Shown: positions 17,934 to 26,342 of the stretch, in pieces
Numbering within the stretch: the stretch's first letter is position 1
Layout: each line of letters opens with the position of its first letter
The notes under the pieces: generated by a model
Seen by the model: only the letters and a program-made list of their open reading frames with translations
What the model was told of the DNA's origin: nothing
Database searches by the model: none
Origin: Clostridium sp. OM02-18AC
Lineage (GTDB): Bacteria; Bacillota; Clostridia; Lachnospirales; Lachnospiraceae
Assembly: GCF_003481825.1 (NCBI RefSeq)
Contig: NZ_QULW01000008.1
Span: forward strand, 62,001 to 126,000
Length of the DNA stretch: 64,000 nt
Direction of reading: 5' to 3'
Program-made: the position numbers and the translations under genes

Positions 17934-18575
17934 ATGGAAATGTTAGAGATCATAAAAAGCAGACACAGCGTCCGCCAGTACAAAGAACAGGCAATCGAAC
18001 CCTCAAAACGGGTCCAGATCGATTCCTGTATCCAGGAGATCAATGCGGAGAGTGGCTTAAACATCCAGGTGTTTTATGATGAGCCGAAGTGTTTTGACTC
18101 TTTTATGGCGCATTACGGAAAATTTTCGCATGTGAACAATTACATTGTGATTGTTGGAAAGGGAAGCGAGCAAGAAAAGGCCGGTTATTATGGAGAAAAG
18201 CTTGTTTTGAAATGTCAGGAGCTTGGCTTAAATACCTGCTGGGTAGCAATGACCCATGGAAAAGCGCGTGTGGAGAAGAAAATGGGTGAGAAACTTCTCA
18301 TCATTTTGTCTCTTGGATATGGGGAAAATCAAGGTGTTCCACATAAGAGCAAAGATGTGAAAACGCTTTGCCGTGCAGACCAGGAGACCGACTGGTTTCA
18401 GAAAGGCATGGAAGCAGTCTGCCTTGCGCCGACAGCCATGAACCAGCAGAAATTTTTCTTTGAACTGAAAGATGGAACGGTAACAGCGAAATCACTCGGA
18501 GGTTTTTATTCTAAAATTGATCTTGGAATCGCCAAGTATCATTTCGAGGTTGTTACCGGACATAAGGTAAAATGA
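17934..18575 (+). CDS. Nitroreductase family protein
   Basis: A 213-residue flavoprotein-like protein. It begins MLEIIKSRHSVRQYKEQAIE, the standard nitroreductase FMN-binding opening, and later has CLAPTAMNQQKFFFEL and GGFYSKIDLGIAKYHFE, which correspond to the duplicated half of the putative-TM-nitroreductase subfamily. These enzymes reduce quinones or nitro compounds with NAD(P)H, but many members are uncharacterised. The ribosome site is weak (GTGAGG). The stop TGA overlaps a following ATG. Confidence 0.82.
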   Translation: MEMLEIIKSRHSVRQYKEQAIEPSKRVQIDSCIQEINAESGLNIQVFYDEPKCFDSFMAHYGKFSHVNNYIVIVGKGSEQEKAGYYGEKLVLKCQELGLNTCWVAMTHGKARVEKKMGEKLLIILSLGYGENQGVPHKSKDVKTLCRADQETDWFQKGMEAVCLAPTAMNQQKFFFELKDGTVTAKSLGGFYSKIDLGIAKYHFEVVTGHKVK

Positions 18576-18703
18576 TGGGCGCAAAAGAACAGATTGAGCA
18601 GCTGGCGGCTGATTTTGAAAAAAGCAGAAAGATTCTGATCGGGGTTTTGCAAAAGACGATCGATCTGACATCGAAGATGCCGGACCGGAGTGAAGAGGCG
18701 TGA
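18572..18703 (+). CDS. Small helical protein, overlapping the nitroreductase stop
   Basis: ATG 18572 overlaps the TGA of the nitroreductase in an ATGA arrangement, so it could be translated by coupling. The 43 residues (GAKEQIEQLAADFEKSRKIL in the first half) are predicted helical and Lys/Glu-rich. No family is recognised. It may be the tail of a lost regulator or a real small protein. No ribosome site of its own is visible. Confidence 0.3.
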   Translation: MMGAKEQIEQLAADFEKSRKILIGVLQKTIDLTSKMPDRSEEA

Positions 18704-18853
18704 CAGATGAAGCATTTGCTGATCCTGCATGAAAAGGCAACACCGGTATCCGTGTTCGGCGTACTGCTCATATTTGCGGGTTTCATGATTTCGCAAAAGA
18801 AAAAATCAGGAGGATGTGCGGCGAAACGGTGTCATGTTTCCGAAAAGGCATGA
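18704..18853 (+). pseudogene. Remnant of the last membrane segment of an EamA/DMT-type transporter
   Basis: Beginning right after the TGA at 18701-18703 and in the same frame, the translation reads LHEKATPVSVFGVLLIFAGF followed by MISQKKK. This is the typical end of an EamA (drug/metabolite) transporter. Only about 30 residues of the family remain, then the frame runs to TGA at 18851-18853 through a short basic and Cys-containing tail. The rest of 18576-18884 shows no other gene. Confidence 0.4.
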
Positions 18854-18884
18854 ATAGGATGGTTAGAAAAACGGAGCATTTGCG

Positions 18885-20585
18885 ATGTCTGTTGATCAGA
18901 AACTGGAAAACCTCTTAAATCTTGCTTTGGATACGAATGCGGAGGAACGAAGCCGTTCCTCGGAATTAGAAACTGGTTTTAATCCGGAAGAAAACACCTG
19001 GGAGCTGATCGTGAAGTACTCGGGAAATCTGGATGAGGTGAGAAGTCTTGGCGCGATCGTGGAAGAAATGCGCAATGAATATGCGATTCTTACTGTGAAA
19101 GAAAGCCAGATACCACTCATCAGTGCGCTTCCACAAATTGAATATATCGAAAAACCGAAGAGGCTGTTCTTTGCCATCAATCAGGCAAAGGCAGCCTCTT
19201 GTGTGAATATTTTGCAGGAAGCACCACCGAACTTAAGCGGGCGCGGAGTTTTGATTGCTGTGCTGGATTCCGGGATCGATTATTTTCATGAAGCCTTCCG
19301 AAAGGAGGACGGTTCCACAAGAATTCTGGAGTTGTGGGATCAGATCCAGAACAGAATTTATACATCGGAAGAAATCAACAAGGCACTGGAAAGCGGGAAC
19401 AGGGCTGCAGCCAGACAGATCGTTCCTTCTGTGGATGTGAGCGGCCATGGAACAGCGGTTGCGGGGATCGCGGCGGGTCTCGATGGAGCATATCGCGGAA
19501 TCGCCTATGAAAGCGATCTTCTGGTCGTGAAGCTTGGAACGGCCAGACCCGGTGGCTTTCCGCGGACGACAGAGCTAATGCGGGCCGTGAACTACGCGGT
19601 TTCGTTTGCCGCAGACCGGTTTTTGTCATTGGTGATCAATATCAGCTTTGGAAATACCTATGGCTCTCACGATGGAACCAGTCTTCTGGAAACTTTTTTA
19701 GATGACATTGGCAATTACGGTCGGACGACGATTGTGGTGGGAAGCGGAAACGAAGGCGCTGCGAGTGGTCATACTTCCGGCATTTTGCAGCTGCGGACCA
19801 CGGAAACGGTAGAATTTACGGTTTCTTCTTATGAGAGCAGCTTCAGCATCCAGCTCTGGAAGTCCTACAGCGACCAGTTTGAGATCAGCCTGCAGGCACC
19901 GTCAGGAGAGCAGTTTGGTCCGTTTTCAGAAAATCTGGGTCCGGCACGTTTTCGTTACCGCCGAACACAGATCTTGTTGTATTATGGAAAACCAGGACCT
20001 TTCAGCACAGAACAGGAAATCTATTTCGATTTTATTCCGGATGAGGGAACCTATGTAGAAGAAGGAATCTGGACGTTCTTTTTAAGACCGGTGAGTCTCG
20101 TAAGCAGGCGATACGATTTCTGGCTTCCCTCTGCCGGGGGGTTAAATACAGCCACCCGTTTCCTTAGGCCGACACCCGATACGACATTGACGATTCCGTC
20201 TACCGCATCGAAGGTCATCACGGTGGGCGCGTATAACAGCTATTACAATTCCTATGCAGATTTTTCCGGGCGCGGGTTTACACGTCTGACGAATCAGGTC
20301 AAGCCGGATCTTGCAGCTCCGGGAGTCGGGATCATGGCTCCGGCGGTAAATGGAGGGTACCAGTCCGTCACAGGAACCTCGTTTGCGACACCCGTTGTCG
20401 CTGGTTCGGCAGCGCTTTTGATGCAGTGGGGGATTGTGAATGGAAATGACCTGTTTTTGTATGGGGAGAAAGTAAAAGCATATTTGAGAAGAGGGGCAGG
20501 AAAATTACCAGGAATTACGGAGTATCCGAATCCGATGGTGGGGTATGGGAGACTCTGTGTGGAGCAGAGTTTGCCCAAAATGTAA
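18885..20585 (+). CDS. S8 family serine protease (subtilisin-like, Csp type)
   Basis: A 566-residue subtilase. The catalytic triad is complete: D128 in VLDSGIDYFH, H188 in DVSGHGTAVAGIAAG and S499 in GTSFATPVVAGS. The first 95 residues look like a prodomain, and a large jelly-roll-like insert of about 130 residues lies between the oxyanion region (SGNEGA) and the serine. This layout matches the Csp proteases of Clostridia, known in some species for activating spore-cortex hydrolase. There is no signal peptide. A germination role is only an inference, since no SleC-like gene is nearby. Confidence 0.88.
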   Translation: MSVDQKLENLLNLALDTNAEERSRSSELETGFNPEENTWELIVKYSGNLDEVRSLGAIVEEMRNEYAILTVKESQIPLISALPQIEYIEKPKRLFFAINQAKAASCVNILQEAPPNLSGRGVLIAVLDSGIDYFHEAFRKEDGSTRILELWDQIQNRIYTSEEINKALESGNRAAARQIVPSVDVSGHGTAVAGIAAGLDGAYRGIAYESDLLVVKLGTARPGGFPRTTELMRAVNYAVSFAADRFLSLVINISFGNTYGSHDGTSLLETFLDDIGNYGRTTIVVGSGNEGAASGHTSGILQLRTTETVEFTVSSYESSFSIQLWKSYSDQFEISLQAPSGEQFGPFSENLGPARFRYRRTQILLYYGKPGPFSTEQEIYFDFIPDEGTYVEEGIWTFFLRPVSLVSRRYDFWLPSAGGLNTATRFLRPTPDTTLTIPSTASKVITVGAYNSYYNSYADFSGRGFTRLTNQVKPDLAAPGVGIMAPAVNGGYQSVTGTSFATPVVAGSAALLMQWGIVNGNDLFLYGEKVKAYLRRGAGKLPGITEYPNPMVGYGRLCVEQSLPKM

Positions 20586-20599
20586 GGATTTATGTTTCT

Positions 20600-21743
20600 G
20601 TGTGCAGCAGAAAACCCGGCAACAAAATTTTTGCAGCAGTTCCTATCCAGGTAGCCCAAATACGAAATCTGTTGTATAATGTGGTAAAATGTATCAATAT
20701 TGCACGGATTTCGGAAGTTGGAGCTGCCGCCTGCACTGGAGATCCTTGGAACTCCGGAGGACGTGATTGGGTTATCTGTTCTTTATATGCGGATTTATTT
20801 TCTTGGCATGCCATTTTTTATGTTATATAACTATGGAGCCGCGATTCTGCGTGCGGTGGGAGATACGAAGCGGCCGCTTCTGTTCCTGATCATTTCCGGC
20901 GTGACCAATGCGGCATTAAATGTAGTTCTGGTAGTCTGCGTTCATCTGGATGTGGCGGGGGTAGCGATTGCAACGGTTATTTCCCAGCTGATTTCCAGTG
21001 TACTGGTTTTGTCCTGTCTCATGAGATCGGAGAGCAGTTACCGGCTGCATCTGGCAAAGCTGAAGATCCGGGGCGATTACCTGAAGCAGATTTTTCAGGT
21101 TGGAATTCCGGCCGGAATCCAGAGCACCGTGATCAATCTTTCCAATGCACTGCTGCAGTCATCGGTCAATTCCTTCGGCGCTACCGCAATGGCTGGCTAT
21201 ACGGCGGCTAACAATATTTTAAGTTTTATGTATGTTTCGGTGAATTCTGTGACACAGGCCTGCATGAGTTTTACCAGTCAGAACTACAGCGCAGGGAAAT
21301 TTAAGCGAATGGACCGGGTACTGGGAGACTGCCTGATCTTTACCGTGATTACCGCAGGCGTGATGGGGACCTTTGCCTATGCATTTGGTCCGCAGGTTCT
21401 TGGCGTGTACACGGAGGAAGAAGAAGTGATCCGGTACGGGATGGAGATCCTGTCCATTACCACAATTCCCTATTTCCTGTGCGGGATTATGGATCTGTTC
21501 CCAGGTTCCCTGCGCGGCATGGGACATTCTGGTGTACCGATGATTTTGTCTGTGCTTGGAACCGTTGGAACAAGACTGATCTGGATTTTTGGTGTTTTCC
21601 CGCAGCACAGGTCCTTATATGTATTGTTTATTTCTTATCCGGCTTCCTGGTTTATCACCATTGTGATGCAGGTGTTATGTTTTTACTTTGTGAGAAAAAA
21701 AGTATGGGCAGCAAAAGTATCGGAGAAAAACAGAAAAATTTGA
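20600..21743 (+). pseudogene. MATE family exporter with internal deletion and frameshift
   Basis: The frame beginning at 20600 reads VAQIRNLLYNVVKCINIARI then SEVGAAA, closely parallel to the N-terminus of the intact MATE gene downstream (VAQLLNLLYNIVDRIYIARI). Near 20735 this stops matching, and a different frame takes over with LEILGTPEDVIGLSVLYMRI and continues as a normal MATE C-terminal two thirds to 21743. About 75 residues are missing at the join and the two parts are out of frame. An internal ATG at 20700 leaves 347 codons open but without the first membrane segments. Confidence 0.75.
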
Positions 21744-21767
21744 GAAAATGGATGGATTTACTAAAAA

Positions 21768-23135
21768 ATGAAACGAATTGATTTTGAACATGGCACGGTG
21801 ACAGGAAATATTCTTGGGGCGGCGGTCCCCATGCTGGTAGCACAGCTGCTTAACTTGCTTTACAACATTGTAGACCGGATCTACATTGCCCGCATCCCAA
21901 AAGTGGGAACAGCGGCACTCGGCGCGGTTGGTCTGTGCTTCCCGCTGATTGTGATCATTACAGCATTTTCCAATTTATATGGAAGCGGCGGCGCACCTTT
22001 ATTTTCTATCCGCAGGGGCAAAAAAGAAGAATGTGAAGCAAACGCGATCATGAATACCTCGTTTACCATGCTTTGCTTAACTGGCATTGTGCTCATGTTT
22101 GCCGGATTTTTGTTTATGCGCCCGATTCTGGCGCTGTTTGGCGCTTCCGAAAGCGCTATGGTTTATGCGCATCCGTATATGATGATCTATCTGCTCGGCA
22201 CGCTGCCTTCTATGATCGCAGTGGGCATGAATCCGTTTATCAATGCGCAGGGATACTCCCTGATTGGAATGCTTTCGGTTGCGATCGGAGCAGCAGCCAA
22301 TCTTGTATTGGACCCGCTGTTTATTTTTATCCTTGGATTTGGTGTGAGCGGTGCCGCGATCGCTACGGTTATCTCGCAGTACATATCTGCAGGTTTTGTC
22401 CTGTTTTTCCTGACCAGGAAGTCAGAATTGAAGGTACGTTTCCTTCAAAAACGGGAGATAAAACCATGTGCCGGTTATGCACGTGATATTGTCAGCCTTG
22501 GCACAGCCGGTTTTGTGATGCAGCTGACGAACAGCCTGGTAACGATCTGCTGCAACCATGTGCTTTCCGGCACAGGAGGCGATATTTATATTTCGGTCAT
22601 GACCATTGTTTCCAGTGTACGGCAGCTGGTCGAAACGCCAATCTCTGCGATCAACGATGGTTCCTCACCGATTCTGAGCTATAATTATGGCGCCCGCCGG
22701 CCGGCACGCGTCAAAAAGGCAGGGATTGTGATGGGGTTCATGATGCTTTGCTATACGGCAGTTATGTGGAGTGTCATCATTCTGGTACCGGATATTCTGA
22801 TCCAGATATTCAGTTCCGATCCGGTCCTTTTGCAGGATGCGGTCCCGGCGCTGAAACAGTATTTTGCAGCATTTATCTTTATGGATCTGCAGTACTTGGG
22901 GCAGACGGTATTTAAGTCCCTGAATAAAAAGAAGCATGCGATTTTCTTTTCGCTGCTTCGAAAGGTTTTCATTGTTGTTCCACTCACTTATTTTATGCCG
23001 TATGTGCTGCATATGGGAACGGATGGTGTGTTTTTGGCGGAACCGGTATCGAATGTCATTGGCGGAAGTCTGTGTTTTGCTACAATGCTCTGCACGGTGC
23101 TCCCGGAGCTGAAACGCATGGAAAAGGAGAAGTAA
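21768..23135 (+). CDS. MATE family efflux transporter, intact
   Basis: A 455-residue membrane protein with about twelve hydrophobic segments. It begins TGNILGAAVPMLVAQLLNLL, and the two halves repeat the family pattern (NPFINAQGYSLIGML, then SPILSYNYGARRPARVKKAG). MATE proteins export cationic drugs or metabolites using H+ or Na+ gradients. The start at 21768 has only a weak ribosome site and lies 24 bases after the broken MATE gene. It shares family and partial sequence with that pseudogene, so one may have replaced the other. Substrate unknown. Confidence 0.88.
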   Translation: MKRIDFEHGTVTGNILGAAVPMLVAQLLNLLYNIVDRIYIARIPKVGTAALGAVGLCFPLIVIITAFSNLYGSGGAPLFSIRRGKKEECEANAIMNTSFTMLCLTGIVLMFAGFLFMRPILALFGASESAMVYAHPYMMIYLLGTLPSMIAVGMNPFINAQGYSLIGMLSVAIGAAANLVLDPLFIFILGFGVSGAAIATVISQYISAGFVLFFLTRKSELKVRFLQKREIKPCAGYARDIVSLGTAGFVMQLTNSLVTICCNHVLSGTGGDIYISVMTIVSSVRQLVETPISAINDGSSPILSYNYGARRPARVKKAGIVMGFMMLCYTAVMWSVIILVPDILIQIFSSDPVLLQDAVPALKQYFAAFIFMDLQYLGQTVFKSLNKKKHAIFFSLLRKVFIVVPLTYFMPYVLHMGTDGVFLAEPVSNVIGGSLCFATMLCTVLPELKRMEKEK

Positions 23136-23136
23136 T

Positions 23137-23844
23137 GGAAAAAATACAGAATTAGAATATGGTTATGAACCAGAGTTTCAGATCATTCCGTGGAGTGAGA
23201 AGAATCAATATCTGGCAGATGGAACGATTGACTGTATCTGGAGCTGCTATTCCATGAATGACCGCGAAGCAGATTATCAGTGGGCTGGACCATATCTGTA
23301 CAGTCGCCAGGTGATTGCAGTCAGCACAGAGAGTGCTGTTCAGACGTTTGCCGATCTCGCGGATAAGAAAATTGGTGTTTAGGCTACGACAAGGGCGGCA
23401 GAACTTTTTCTGCACAAGATCGACTCCAGCCTTCCAGAGGTTAAGCAGGTGAACTGTTTTGCGACAACAGAAGATCTGTTTGCATCCATCCGCAAGGGTT
23501 ATGTGGAGGCGGTGGAAGATGGAACCGATGCAGTAGAACGAATGGAAACAGTGGAAGCATCCCGTTATGATCTGATCCTCATGGATATTCAGATGCCAAA
23601 AATGGATGGCTACACGGCTGCAAGGGAAATCCGGACACTCAGAGATAACCAAAAGGCCAATATCCCGATTGTTGCTGTAACGGCCAATGCGTTTGAGGAA
23701 GATAAAAAGAAGGACTTTGAGTCAGGTATGAATGTTCATATCTCAAAGCCGATCAACCGGGAAGCAATCATGCGTATGCTTGATCAGATCTTCGGACAGG
23801 AAATTACGACAGATGAAGGAGAAACGGAGGGTGAAAACAGGTAA
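23137..23844 (+). pseudogene. Hybrid sensor kinase remnant: solute-binding domain fused to receiver domain
   Basis: In one frame the sequence encodes part of a periplasmic solute-binding domain (EYGYEPEFQIIPWSEKNQYL, then DGTIDCIWSCYS), an in-frame TAG at 23380-23382 where homologues would have Gln (GV-stop-ATTRAAELFLHK), more binding domain to about 23505, then directly a response-receiver domain (SRYDLILMDIQMPKMDGYTA). The phospho-acceptor Asp and the later NIPIVAVTANAFEED lysine/threonine region are kept. The membrane and histidine kinase parts are gone. An internal ATG at 23449 could give a 131-residue partial product. N-terminus is also missing, cut close to the MATE stop. Confidence 0.75.
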
Positions 23845-23845
23845 T

Positions 23846-24163
23846 ATGGAAAAAATGCGATCCTATCCGGGTCTGGATTTAAAACAGAGCGGAATCCTGC
23901 TCCGTTACCGGATGAACATGTCAGGACTCAGCGTCCGGGAAATTCAGGATTATCTTGTCCTTTCCTGTCCCCAGCCGGTTTATCGCTGGCTCCGTGGCAA
24001 GGCGCTGCCGTCCGTGGATCATCTTTATGCACTCAGCCGCCTTTTTGGGGTACATATGGAAGAACTTTTGGCAGACGGTGGAGAAAATCCTGTTTGCGGG
24101 GAAATCTTTCTGGAAAAGCAATATCTGTTGTCTTATCTTGGAAAATTTCGGAAAGCGGTATAA
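23846..24163 (+). CDS. Small XRE-like helix-turn-helix protein
   Basis: A 105-residue protein with a helix-turn-helix of the Cro/C1 kind: GLSVREIQDYLVLSCPQPVY then RWLRGKALPSVDHLYALSRL and FGVHMEELL. It likely binds DNA. The ATG at 23846 is one base after the receiver-domain stop, with GGAGG 15 bases upstream, so translation may depend on readthrough from the pseudogene. No partner or operator is evident. Confidence 0.6.
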   Translation: MEKMRSYPGLDLKQSGILLRYRMNMSGLSVREIQDYLVLSCPQPVYRWLRGKALPSVDHLYALSRLFGVHMEELLADGGENPVCGEIFLEKQYLLSYLGKFRKAV

Positions 24164-24182
24164 TAGCATAAACGGAACAGGT

Positions 24183-24201
24183 ATTGGACTATCCGTCCAA
24201 T
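24183..24201 (+). promoter_or_regulatory. Short hairpin before the unknown gene
   Basis: ATTGGAC (24183-24189) pairs perfectly with GTCCAAT (24195-24201) around TATCC. No T run follows. Confidence 0.3.
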
Positions 24202-24255
24202 GACAAAAGTGAACAAATGTTTTATCCTCTTGTCATAACCGATTTGGTAATGACA
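24201..24255 (+). promoter_or_regulatory. Overlapping TGACA inverted repeats (possible operator)
   Basis: TGTCATAACC (24231-24240) and GGTAATGACA (24246-24255) form a 10-bp inverted repeat with one mismatch around GATTT. A second TGACAA at 24201-24206 faces TTGTCA at 24230-24235. The right half abuts AGGAGG of the next gene, so a bound protein could block both transcription and translation. Confidence 0.45.
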
Positions 24256-24267
24256 GGAGGTTTTTTT

Positions 24268-24939
24268 ATGAAAAAAGGAAGACTGATTTATGCAGATGAA
24301 GACGGAACCTATTATGTGACGCGCAAAATCGATTGCGATATGCGCCCGGTAAGGACTGGGGGAGGTATGCATATTGTAAATTGTTTCCGCCATGGTGGTT
24401 TCCGCTCCGTATATGAATTTGACTGTTTTGTGGTGCGTTTTGTCCAGAAACAGGAAAAAGAGACGGTGAAGAACGTTTCAGAACTTACGGAAATCTGGTC
24501 TGGCAGTGAAGATCTTACGGAAATACTAAAAAAGCTGAATGCAGAAGAATATTGCTATCTGGTGAATGAGGGCGGACCAAAACTGTGGTCAGGAGGCATG
24601 CTCCATCCAGACACTATGCTGATTATCTGCGGGCAGGAACCGGCAGAGGTGATTTACCGCAGAATGGATGCCTCGGAACCGCCGGTGGAAGAAACGGAAT
24701 TTGTCAATATTCTGGAAACACTGCGAAACGAAGAAAAAATCCCGGTCCCGGTGAAAGACCATATCATACACCTTCTGGAACTTCTGATGCGCGACCAGGG
24801 AGGGGAAATCTCTTATTATGTCCATGATCTGGATTTTGGAAGAAACTATGAACCAGGACTGCTCTCGGACGAAATGGGAAAGATCGATTTAAGCTGCAGC
24901 CAGTCTCTCTACCGGGAACTGGTTCAGACCAGGTTTTAG
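24268..24939 (+). CDS. Protein of unknown function
   Basis: A 223-residue soluble acidic protein starting MKKGRLIYADEDGTYYVTRK. I recognise no family. It has no signal peptide or membrane segment, a Cys/His-containing stretch near residue 35 (GGGMHIVNCFRHGGF), and an acidic C-terminal half (SEPPVEETEFVNILETLRNE). AGGAGG at 24255-24260 fixes the ATG at 24268. It is single-gene, behind a marked inverted repeat, and ends before the GntR operon promoter. Confidence 0.6.
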   Translation: MKKGRLIYADEDGTYYVTRKIDCDMRPVRTGGGMHIVNCFRHGGFRSVYEFDCFVVRFVQKQEKETVKNVSELTEIWSGSEDLTEILKKLNAEEYCYLVNEGGPKLWSGGMLHPDTMLIICGQEPAEVIYRRMDASEPPVEETEFVNILETLRNEEKIPVPVKDHIIHLLELLMRDQGGEISYYVHDLDFGRNYEPGLLSDEMGKIDLSCSQSLYRELVQTRF

Positions 24940-24993
24940 AGATGATTGTTCGTACAACGGGTGGAATATCATAATATTTTAGGAAAGATGTGG

Positions 24994-25055
24994 TTGCATT
25001 TCGATAGGACTTATGATATAAGTGTATTAAGAAGATTAATACACTTATATCATAA
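24994..25055 (+). promoter_or_regulatory. Promoter and 19-bp perfect inverted-repeat operator of the GntR/ABC operon
   Basis: TTGCAT (24994-24999) and TATAAG (25017-25022) are 17 bases apart. TTATGATATAAGTGTATTA at 25011-25029 is repeated as an exact reverse complement at 25037-25055 with spacer AGAAGAT. The repeat covers the -10 box and start site and ends at the ribosome site AAGGAGAGG. This is the layout expected for autorepression by the YtrA-type regulator encoded next. Confidence 0.8.
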
Positions 25056-25074
25056 AGGAGAGGCGTGAAGCAGA

Positions 25075-25446
25075 ATGATTCATTTGGACTATAAAGACAG
25101 CCGTCCCATCTATGAGCAGGTGGCGGACCGCTTAAAAGAACTGATGATTCTCGGTGTTCTGGAAGAAGACAGCCAGATGCCTTCTGTGCGTTCCCTGGCC
25201 ACGGAACTGTCCATTAACCCCAACACCATACAGCGCGCTTACGCGGAACTGGAACGGAATGGTTTTCTTTATTCCGTGAAGGGGCGCGGAAGCTTTGTGG
25301 GAAGCATTGGCAGACTTAGGGAAGCAAAGCAGCGGGAACTGAAAGAAAAGGTGGCTGTGCTTGCAGAGGAAGCAAAGAGCCTGGGGATGGATGAGGAAGC
25401 ATTTGTCCGTATGGCAAAAGAGCAGTTTGGAGGAGAAGCATTATGA
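25075..25446 (+). CDS. GntR family regulator, YtrA subfamily
   Basis: A 123-residue protein with an N-terminal winged helix-turn-helix (PIYEQVADRLKELMILGVLE, then PSVRSLATELSINPNTIQRA and GRGSFVG) and only a short helical C-terminus, the mark of the YtrA subfamily. These repress the ABC transporter operon they belong to, often responding to cell-envelope stress. Its stop overlaps the ATG of the ATPase by four bases (ATGA), and a large inverted repeat precedes it. Confidence 0.93.
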   Translation: MIHLDYKDSRPIYEQVADRLKELMILGVLEEDSQMPSVRSLATELSINPNTIQRAYAELERNGFLYSVKGRGSFVGSIGRLREAKQRELKEKVAVLAEEAKSLGMDEEAFVRMAKEQFGGEAL

Positions 25447-26342
25447 TAGAAGCAACCAATCTCACGAAGAAATTTGATGATATTCTTGCAGTGGATCATA
25501 TCAGCGCAAAAATCCGGGAGGGAAATGTCTTTGGGCTGATCGGAACTAACGGAGCAGGAAAGAGTACGTTTTTGCGTATGGCGGCAGGAGTCTTAAAGCC
25601 GGATGAAGGAACCGTTACGGTGGATGGCATGGAGGTTTATGAGAACGAGGCAGCGAAACGGAAGTTTTTCTATATTTCCGATGATCAGTATTTCTTTGGA
25701 AATGCGACGCCGCAGGACATGATGAATTATTACCGGATTGTCTACCCGAACTTTGATACATCCCGCTTTGACAGCCTTATGAACAGTTTTGGTCTGCAGA
25801 AAAACCGCAAGATCAATACGTTTTCCAAGGGCATGAAAAAGCAGGTTTCCATTCTTTGCGGTCTTTGTGCGGGAACGGAATATCTGTTCTGCGATGAAAC
25901 GTTTGACGGCCTTGATCCGGTCATGCGCCAGGCAGTCAAGAGTATTTTTGCCAACGATATGGAAGAGCGGAACTTAACACCGATCATTGCTTCCCACAAC
26001 CTGCGGGAACTGGAAGACATCTGTGATCATGTCGGACTGCTCCACAAGGGTGGTATCCTGTTAAGCCGCGACCTCGATGAAATGAAGATGAATCTGCATA
26101 AGGTGCAGTGTGTGTTAAAAGAAGGCGCAAAGCCGGAAGATATAGACGGTCTTGAAATCTTAAAAACGGAGCGCCGCGGAAAGCTTCTGACCCTGACGGT
26201 GCGTGGGGAATTAAGCCGTGTGGAATATCTTATGCAAAAGGCAGAGCCGGTATTTTATGAGACCATCCCTTTGTCTTTGGAGGAAATTTTTATCAGCGAA
26301 ACGGAGGTAGTCGGTTATGACGTCAAAAAACTTATATTTTAA
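25443..26342 (+). CDS. ABC transporter ATP-binding protein
   Basis: A 299-residue ATPase: Walker A GTNGAGKST at about 37-45, a signature region TFSKGMKKQ in place of the usual LSGGQ, and Walker B YLFCDETFDGLD. The degenerate signature and C-terminal extension are common in YtrB-type exporters. It energises the permease that overlaps it by 26 bases. Substrate is unknown; the family often protects against antimicrobial peptides. Confidence 0.92.
   Translation: MIEATNLTKKFDDILAVDHISAKIREGNVFGLIGTNGAGKSTFLRMAAGVLKPDEGTVTVDGMEVYENEAAKRKFFYISDDQYFFGNATPQDMMNYYRIVYPNFDTSRFDSLMNSFGLQKNRKINTFSKGMKKQVSILCGLCAGTEYLFCDETFDGLDPVMRQAVKSIFANDMEERNLTPIIASHNLRELEDICDHVGLLHKGGILLSRDLDEMKMNLHKVQCVLKEGAKPEDIDGLEILKTERRGKLLTLTVRGELSRVEYLMQKAEPVFYETIPLSLEEIFISETEVVGYDVKKLIF

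Noticed and set aside
18701..18703. TGA read as selenocysteine joining the small frame to the EamA-like tail
   Set aside because: There is no clear selenocysteine hairpin after the codon, and the two parts belong to unrelated proteins.
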